Shown in pieces: positions 57,055 to 64,000 of a DNA stretch of 64,000 nucleotides. A program made the position numbers and the translations under genes. Origin of the DNA: Ctenosaura bakeri (Eukaryota; Chordata; Lepidosauria; Squamata; Iguanidae); the NCBI GenBank assembly GCA_948474755.1, contig CAOLHI010001302.1, forward strand, positions 62,001 through 126,000, given 5' to 3'. Position 1 is the stretch's first letter. Every line of letters starts with the position of its first letter. Below the pieces are notes generated by a model. It was not told where the DNA came from, ran no database searches, and saw nothing but the letters and a program-made list of their open reading frames with translations.

Positions 57055-58604
57055 TAACATCCCTTCTTTAGTACAGGTTAAATCCTTATATCTTGGACTT
57101 CTGGTTGCATGGCATGCTTGAGAGGTCACTCGGAATAGAGCTCCAAATTCCGAGCTACCACTCAATGGTTTCCAGCCATCTTTTTTTTTCAACATCGAAA
57201 TCAGCAAGAAACCTGTCTGGTAAAGGGGGTTTGGAAGACGTCCGAAGGGGATCCAGCAACCATTGCTGAGCTCTTTCCAGGAGGAAAGAGTGGTAGGCAC
57301 CGTGAGGATTGTAGGACCACGGCGGGACCATTGTAGACACCGCATAAGTGGCACAAGCGCCGCCGCTGACTTTAAAAAAAAAAAGATTTGGCAAGATGAC
57401 AACAAGCATGTCCAAACTAATTTCATCCAGAATAAGACTGCATCAATTTGAGACCTGCATCAGGAAACAGGAGCTTCAGGGAAGTAGATACCCAGACATG
57501 TGAGAGTACGTAAAAGAATATTTGGATTTATAAATTTGCTTAAGACAAACAGAAAATAATACGGGTTTAAAAATAGCAGTCTACTGACTTGCAAGAGACT
57601 GTGTATACAGTTATTGGTTTTTACAGGCTTTTATTACTGACTTTTAAGATGTTTGAGAGTTTAGCATTGACATAGCGAGTGAAGCGAACTGAACTTATGG
57701 GGAGAGCAGCGGGGTTGTTTTGTCTAGGTGATTCCATTCAAGGAAAAATTCAAGGATCTTATAAACTTTCTTAAACTTTTACTTTTTTACTTTTTAAACT
57801 TTTTTAACTTATAAGATTGTGTTGACCTGGAACAATGGAATTGATTTGGAACTAATAATTTCTAAAAGACGAGACATTACACAGCTTTTTTTAACTGAGA
57901 CATAGCAGGGTTTTTTCTTTTACCGGGAGATGGGCGGATTGCTTTCTTTCAACATTTTTAATGGATTTATGGGAGATTTGCTTTGGTATCATGGACTTTG
58001 GACTGTACTAATTCAACTTTCTATACTTTTACATTTCATAACTTTTACAATTTACATTTCTATATTTTTACACTATTTACACTTATAAGCATAACGGACA
58101 ATTAAGTTTAAGAAGATACACTTGTCAGCTGTGATGGAAAGGAAGGACTGAACTGTGAACTGTGAATTTTTATTGTAACAAGTGGATGAACTTTAAGATG
58201 AACTATTTCTCAAGAATTTAAAGACTTTTAAGATGAAATACTGGTGAAGGAGGACAACTGGGAAATTTCCATAGTGTACTTGGAATTTAGTATTTACATT
58301 TTCAACTAGACAACTTTCATCAGGCTGCTGGTGGTGTAAGGATAAAAGGATCAAGACAGAGCTTCTCTCTCACATTCCGGTGTTGTTCCAGTCATCAATA
58401 TCCATAGAGATGACAGTGAGCTTTGGAGAAAAGTCAAGGACTTTGCTGTTGCTTTGTTACAAGTGGGTAAAAATAGCTAGAAGCTGACAGTTTGGATCTG
58501 GGAGGGGGTAAAGAAGGAATTTCATTCTCATCTTAACTTTTTTATTAACAAAAAATAGTAGTTTTAAGGTAAAGATTGTTTTACTGTATCAATATAATAT
58601 ATAC

Positions 58605-58613
<9 letters not shown>

Positions 58614-58650
<37 letters not shown>
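58614..58650. repeat. (TA)n(CA)n compound microsatellite
   Basis: A TA repeat runs into a CA repeat, immediately left of the inverted ORF1 fragment. Confidence 0.95.
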
Positions 58651-58651
<1 letters not shown>

Positions 58652-58664
58652 TACTGGATAGGCT

Positions 58665-58830
58665 TCTTTTGCTATTGCTAAAAGATTAATTAGATGCCTT
58701 CAATTTTCTCCCATCTGTAATTGTTCTGATTCTTGGCCAGGAGGTTTGCCAATGGCTTGTAGTCTTTTCTTTTCTTTAATATTTGGTAAGGTATGTCTTT
58801 GAAAAAATAAAAATATTTTTATCTGTTTAA
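58665..58830 (-). mobile_element. Inverted fragment of L1 ORF1
   Basis: On the minus strand this matches ORF1 of the same element at about 59705-59860. One 40-base stretch (minus of 58741-58780; plus 59747-59786) appears identical, and the block covering AATCAGAACAATTACAGATG is identical too. Identity falls off at both ends. It therefore lies head to head with the ORF1 segment, about 0.9 kb away, and the two could pair as a stem of about 160 bp in a transcript. Confidence 0.88.
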
Positions 58831-58833
58831 CAC

Positions 58834-58850
58834 GCACACACACACACACA

Positions 58851-58884
<34 letters not shown>
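58834..58884. repeat. (CA)n(TA)n compound microsatellite
   Basis: A CA repeat runs into a TA repeat, immediately right of the inverted ORF1 fragment. The order of the two repeats is the mirror image of the left tract. Confidence 0.95.
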
Positions 58885-58887
<3 letters not shown>

Positions 58888-59068
58888 TTAGAAGTAATTA
58901 TTAATTGATCTGGATATATATTGAATGAATTGAATTGTTGATTAATGAACTTATACTACTCAAAGTTGAACTTATACCAATGAAAATTAAATTATATATT
59001 TATTGTTATAACCCATGATACCAAGACATATAAAAACAAAAGAGGCTTAAGGTATAAGTTGGAAGAAG

Positions 59069-60047
59069 TTGAAAGTAAAAGGAGTTAAAAATATTAAAGT
59101 GAGCATCATGGAACCAAGAACAAGAAAAGGAGCTGTGACTGCAGCATCAACCACAACTACACAAACAGCCAGAAGAACATCAGTAGAAATACCCCAGAAA
59201 TCTCAAGACATTATGCTTCAAATGATGGAAGAGATAAAAAAAAATCAGAGATGAGACCAGAAAGGATCTAAAGGAAACAAGACATGAAATGAGAACTGAT
59301 ATGAAGCATGAAATAGATAAATTGGGAAAGAAATGAGAAAACATAACAAAGGACGTAACAAAACTGAAAACTTGACACTAAATCAATAAAAGAACAAGTT
59401 AAACATGTGGAAATGGAGATATCCGAACATTGCAAGAATTACGTTATTGTGAAAGATGTCTTAAATTTAGGGGTGTTCCTGAGAGTAGTTCAGAAAATTT
59501 GTATGTGAAAATTATACTGGCGTTGGCAGAATACATTGATGTTGATGAAGATAAGATGAAAGCAAATATTGACAGAATGTTCAGAGTATCTTCCAGAGTT
59601 GCTAGAGAGCGAAAACTACCAAGAGACATAATAATAATCTTCACAAGGACAGTAACAAGAGATAAAATATTACAATGCAGTTATGAAGGAATGTTGAAGA
59701 TTGTTGATAAAGATATCAAAATTTTCAAAGACATACCTTACCAAATATTAAAGAAAAGAAAAGACTACAAGCCATTGGCAAACCTCCTGGCCAAGAATCA
59801 GAACAATTACAGATGGGAGAAAATTGAAGGCATCTCTTTTACATATAAGCAACAAAGATACAAGATAAACTCTGTGTTTAAAGAGAAAGAGATGATTGAG
59901 AGATTGAAGAAAGATCTGCAAAAAACAGGTGAAGAAGGAGATGAAGAACAAGAAGAAAACAGTATATCTGTCAAGGAACGGAAACAAAAAGAAGAAGAAA
60001 TAGCAGCTTTGCTTTTAGAAGATGGAAACAGGGAGGAAGAACAATAA
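59069..60047 (+). pseudogene. L1 ORF1 (RNA-binding chaperone), disrupted
   Basis: In the L1 cycle ORF1p coats the RNA as a trimer and has chaperone activity. The N-terminal part (59069-59254) ends at a stop after KKNQR in an A-run, consistent with a frameshift. A Lys/Glu-rich stretch (59255-59420), likely the coiled coil, has several stops. The remaining 205 codons (59430-60047) are open: LKFRGVPESSSENLY (start of the RRM-like domain), MFRVSSRVARERKLPRDIII, RDKILQ and DIPYQILKKRKDYKPL (C-terminal domain), then an acidic tail. The order agrees with L1 ORF1 proteins. The methionine at 59430 is not the true start. Confidence 0.85.
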
Positions 60048-60128
60048 ATATTGGAGGAAGAGGAAGGAGAGCTAGAAGGAGAAATTTAAAGGAAAAAATA
60101 AACAATTAATATATGTATATATTAAAAT

Positions 60129-63100
60129 ATGGACAAAATGGGGCTGAAGATATACTCTTGGAACATTAAAGGATTTAACTCTGAATATAAAAGAAGACAA
60201 ATATTTCATCATTTGGAGAAACAAAACATGGACATAATATGCTTGCAGGAAATCCGAATTAAGACTCAAGACTTGAAATACGTTCAAAATCCAAAACTTG
60301 GTAGTTGTTTCACTACTACGATTGATAAGAAGAAACAGGGAGTTTTGCTTTATGTGAATTCAAGACATGGTGCACAGGAAATATTTCAAGATAATAATGG
60401 ATATTTTGGGGGGATTGAAGTGAACATGAAACAAGACAAAATATTAATAGTGGGAATCTATGTGCCAAGTGGAGCCAAAAGTGAATTCTTCCCCACAATA
60501 CACAAAGATGTACAGAAATACTTACAGGAAACAAGAAATTAAAATATTATCATTGTTGGTGACTTTAATGGGGTTATTAAACCAATGGTGGACAGAACAA
60601 CACAAAAATTAATACCACAAAAAAATGGAAAACTACCAAAGAGCTTTTTCAATATGATTGATGACCTAAATTTGTTTGATACTTGGAGATACAAAAATGG
60701 ACAATTAGATGTCCATACATTTTATTCAGACTGACATAAATCTATGTCAAGAATTGATATGATGCTGACATCTAAAGAATTACTAATGAAGATTATTAAA
60801 ATAGACATTTTTCCCAACTTGTGTTCAGCCCATAATCCATTACAATGTGTATTGAATATAAATGACAGAGAAATAACTTGGAGATTGAATGAAGAGATAT
60901 TGCATAAAGAGAAGTACATTCTTGAAGTAAGAATGGAGATAACAAATTATTTTAAGGAAACTTGACACGAGATATACCTATGAAAATGATCTGGGATGCA
61001 AGTAAAGCCGTGATGTGATGTAATTTTATCAGATGATCTGCCGAAATAAGGAAAGAAAAGTGGCAAACCGAGCAGTCAATTTTAGAAAAAATGAAGGAGA
61101 CTGAAAAACAGATGAGGAAAAATCTATCAGACAACAAAATTAGATTACAGATGAAGGTATATCAAGCCGAACTTCATCAACTAAACCTGAATAAAATTGA
61201 GCAACAAATACAAAGAATGAAGTATAATATAATTGAGCAAGCTAATAAACCTTCTAAGCTGCTGGCTAACATACTGCATAAAAGAAGGAGAAGAAATATC
61301 ATATCGGAGCTAAAAATCGGTGAAGAAAGAATCACAAAACAGGAAGAGATAAAGCAAGCCTTCTATAAATATTACACAAAGCTGTTGGGTAGGAATTCTG
61401 CATTGAAAAAGAAACATGAAATAAACAATTATCTGGAAAAAATGAATAAAATCAGATTTATGGAAGAACAGAGAGCAGCTTTAAACAAGTCTATTTCCAT
61501 GATGGAGATATCTGAAGCTACCAAGAATTTAAAGAATGATAAAGCTCCTGGACCAGACGGCTTTACGGCGAGATATTACAAAACTTTTGAGCATGAATTA
61601 TCTATGCCTTTACAAAATACAATAAATGAGATAATAAATGTGGGCATACTGGAGACCTGGAAAGAAGCTAATGTGGTGTTGATTCCAAAAGAAGGCAGAG
61701 ACCTAACTGATGTCAGGAACTACAGACCAATCTCACTTTTAAATACAGATTATAATTTTTTTGCTACAATTTTAGCAGTGAGATTCAAAAGGGCTCTTCA
61801 GGATATTATACATGAAGATCAAAATGGCTTTCTCCAAAGAGATCTTTGAAAGACAATATTAGAACGGTGCTTAATATAATTGAATATTATGAAAAACATA
61901 ATGAATGTAAATTAGCAACGATATTTGTGGATGCAGAGAAAGCCTTTGACATGATTAACTGGATCTTTTTGAAGAAGGTTGTAAAACAAACAGAAGCTGG
62001 AAGTAAATTTACTTCATGGATTGAAGTGATTTATAATCAACAACACGCCTGATTGGTGATCAATGGAGAAAAAACAAAACGGATTGAGATACATAGGGGA
62101 ACAAGACAAGGATGCCCGTTGTCTCCTTTACTATTTATTATGACTATGGAAATACTCAATAATACAATAAGAGAAGACAGGGCTATCAGAGGAGTCCAGA
62201 TCAAAAAATATCATTATTAACTTAAAGCTTTTGCTGATGATCTGGTTATGTTTTTGGATGACCCATTAAGCAACATAAAATATTTGACTGATACAATATA
62301 TAAATATGGCAAATTCTCTGGCTTTAAAATTAACAAGGAAAAAACAGTCCTGATAACAAAGAATATGAGTGATAAAGAAGAAAAGGAAATAATACAAATA
62401 ACAGGATTTAATAAAGGACAGAAAGCAAAGTATTTAGGTATCTGGATTGCAAAAAGAAATAATGAACTATTTCAAAATAATTATGAAAAAATGGAACAAA
62501 ATAACAAAAGATATGGAAAATTGGACACGTATGCGGTTATCCTTAATGGGGAGAATAGCAGCTATAAAAATGAATGTACTCCCAAAAATGAATTTTCTTT
62601 TTCAAAATCTCCCTATTATCACAAATAATAAGCCTTTTATACAATGGAAGAGAGAATTATCTAAATTTATATGGCAAGGTAATAAACCCAGGATAAAATG
62701 GAAAGTTATGACAGATCCTACATCAAGAGGAGGCTTGGGACTAACAGATTTGCATACATATTACAAGGCAGCGGCTATGACTTGGATAAAAGATTGGATT
62801 AACTTACAGGACATGAGAATGCTAGCACTTGAGGGAGCGGACTTAAGAATGGGGTGGTATGCCTATATGTTTTATGATAAAACAAGGATCGATAAAGAAT
62901 TTTTGCATCATTATATAAGAAAATCATTACTGAAGATATGGAACTAATACAAGGCTAAAAACATTAGGCTGCATGGGTGTCCCCTCAAGAGGCTTTTTTT
63001 GGAAGATGGATCGAAACAGATAAATGGCTTCGTTATGAGGATATAATAGAAAAACCAGCTTCAAATATAATTAAGGTCAAAACAAGAGAGAAGTTGGAAG

Positions 63101-63902
63101 AAGAAGGAATAAGTTTGAATTGATTTCCCTATAGACAATTAACTGAAAGATTTCAGATGGATGTAAAAACCTATGCAATTGAACAAAAGGAGAGAGAAGG
63201 AGTGATAAAATGGCTGTTTGAAAATCCCCACACTTGTTATCTCATATATATCAGGAAACCTTACAGAAAGAGAGGGAGGATGAAACAATAAAGTCTACAA
63301 TGATTGCATTGGCTCAAAATGTATGACATGCAATTCAGTTAGAGTCTTGGGAACAGAGTTAGAAAAGAATACAGAAATTTATAGTAGCTCAGAACTTAAA
63401 AGAAAACTATTACAAAATGTTTCATAGATGGTAAATGACACCAGAAAAACTTAAGAGATTTTACAAAACAGGAACAGGACAATGTTGGAAATGTCAAAAG
63501 GAGGTTGGTATGATGTTTCATATGTGGTGGATATGTAACAAAGCAAAGAAATATTGGGGAGAAATACACAATAGGATATGTACAATATTGAATGTGTAAT
63601 TTGACAAAACACCAGAAATGTATTTGTTGAATATGACACATATGTTTGATGGTACAGTACAAAAGAAATATTGGCAAATAATATTGTATATGGTCACAAC
63701 AGCTAGAATAGAATTTGCAAGACTATGGAAAACTAATCAAATACCTACAATTGATCAATGGTGGGCAACTCTGATTGAAAATAGAAATGCAGACATAGTC
63801 TCTCAAAGATTAAAGGGAAAATCAGATAATGAGATTAAAAAAGAATGGGAAATTGTGTCGGGTTATTGTTGGGTACTATCAGATGACAATGCTCAAGTAT
63901 AA
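60129..63902 (+). pseudogene. L1 ORF2 (endonuclease and reverse transcriptase), disrupted
   Basis: Domains in order: APE-type endonuclease from KIYSWNIKGFNSEYKR (about 60144) with CLQEIR (60241-60258), VGDFNG (about 60555) and the SRID block (60747). The reverse transcriptase has KAPGPDGF (61541-61564), NYRPISLLN, EDQNGF, FVDAEKAFDMINW, TRQGCPLSPLLF (about 62102-62137), and the catalytic FADD (62230-62241). After the thumb comes the C-terminal Cys-rich motif CWKCQKEVGMMFHMWWIC near 63484-63537. In-frame stops include TAA 60540, TGA 60732 (probably from CGA), TGA 62050 and TAA 62218; frame changes lie between 60965 and 61091, near 61846, near 62450, and between 62947 and 63618. Confidence 0.93.
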
Positions 63903-64000
63903 ATACAGTTGATATATCAAATAGATATAATCAGAAATATCATGATAAAATATATAGTACTTATATATTGCAGGAACTATCATGAAATATTATCATATAT

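Larger units (their letters stand above)
57055..59060 (+). promoter_or_regulatory. Presumed L1 5' UTR with internal promoter
   Basis: The first 350 bp are comparatively CpG- and GC-rich (for example GGACCACGGCGGGACC and CAAGCGCCGCCGCTGAC), as in L1 internal promoters. They are followed by long T/A-rich sequence with repeated CTTTTAC/ACTTTT motifs (57770-58080). The downstream part is disturbed by two compound microsatellites and an inverted ORF1 fragment. The promoter role is inferred from position only. Confidence 0.45.
57055..63964 (+). mobile_element. L1-type LINE, plus strand, near full-length but inactivated
   Basis: A presumed 5' UTR (57055-59060), then ORF1 remnants (59069-60047), ORF2 (60129-63902) and the beginning of a 3' UTR that continues to or past the window end. 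This is the autonomous L1 arrangement: ORF1 is an RNA-binding chaperone, ORF2 an endonuclease plus reverse transcriptase for target-primed reverse transcription. The left boundary is inferred from the change to GC-richer, CpG-containing sequence and is uncertain. Multiple nonsense codons and at least four frameshifts in ORF2 make it inactive. Confidence 0.9.

Noticed and set aside
1..64000. CRISPR array, phage defence cluster or bacterial operon
   Set aside because: No regularly spaced direct repeats, no dense same-strand genes, and base composition and repeats fit vertebrate non-coding DNA.

Overview
This looks like non-coding DNA from a vertebrate nuclear genome, most likely a squamate reptile (lizard or snake). 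The reasons are the AT-rich base composition, many dinucleotide microsatellites, an L1-type LINE beside several L2-type LINEs and a CR1 3' end, tRNA-derived SINEs with A/B-box heads, 5S-rRNA-derived SINEs, and many short foldback DNA transposons. The repeat calls come from recognition of the families, not from a database search. I found no host protein-coding gene, functional RNA gene, CRISPR array or prokaryotic feature. The open reading frames above about 100 codons are either pieces of retrotransposons or chance readings through repeats.

Layout. 0-10 kb holds two copies of an unclassified interspersed repeat (one with an inverted half), tRNA-SINEs, the first foldback MITE, and a pair of related LTR-like segments with L2-type 3' tails between them. 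10.3-12.2 kb is a minus-strand, 5'-truncated L1. 12.9-13.5 kb holds a 5S-derived SINE and a foldback MITE with unusually well matched arms. 13.5-22.5 kb is mostly unique sequence, including two stretches that read like possible conserved non-coding elements. 22.5-29.5 kb holds several terminal-inverted-repeat elements, a CR1 3' end and a hAT-like element with an 8-bp target duplication. 31.8-36.1 kb contains two L2-type LINE fragments facing each other. 37.4-45 kb is SINE- and MITE-rich, with a third L2-type fragment interrupted by a MITE and a deleted SINE. 47.9-56.3 kb carries more of the larger terminal-inverted-repeat elements and a third 5S-derived SINE. 57.05 kb to the window end is one plus-strand L1 with a presumed 5' UTR, ORF1, an endonuclease/RT ORF2 and the Cys-rich C-terminus, all disrupted by stops and frameshifts.

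Nothing here works together as an operon or pathway. The structure worth a second look is in the mobile elements. Foldback elements have arms that agree within a copy but differ between copies. Several otherwise unlike elements share a GGCCnTTTC-type terminus. An inverted piece of L1 ORF1 lies inside the L1 5' region between mirror-arranged (TA)n/(CA)n tracts. Two LTR-like R-U5 segments lie 1.85 kb apart.
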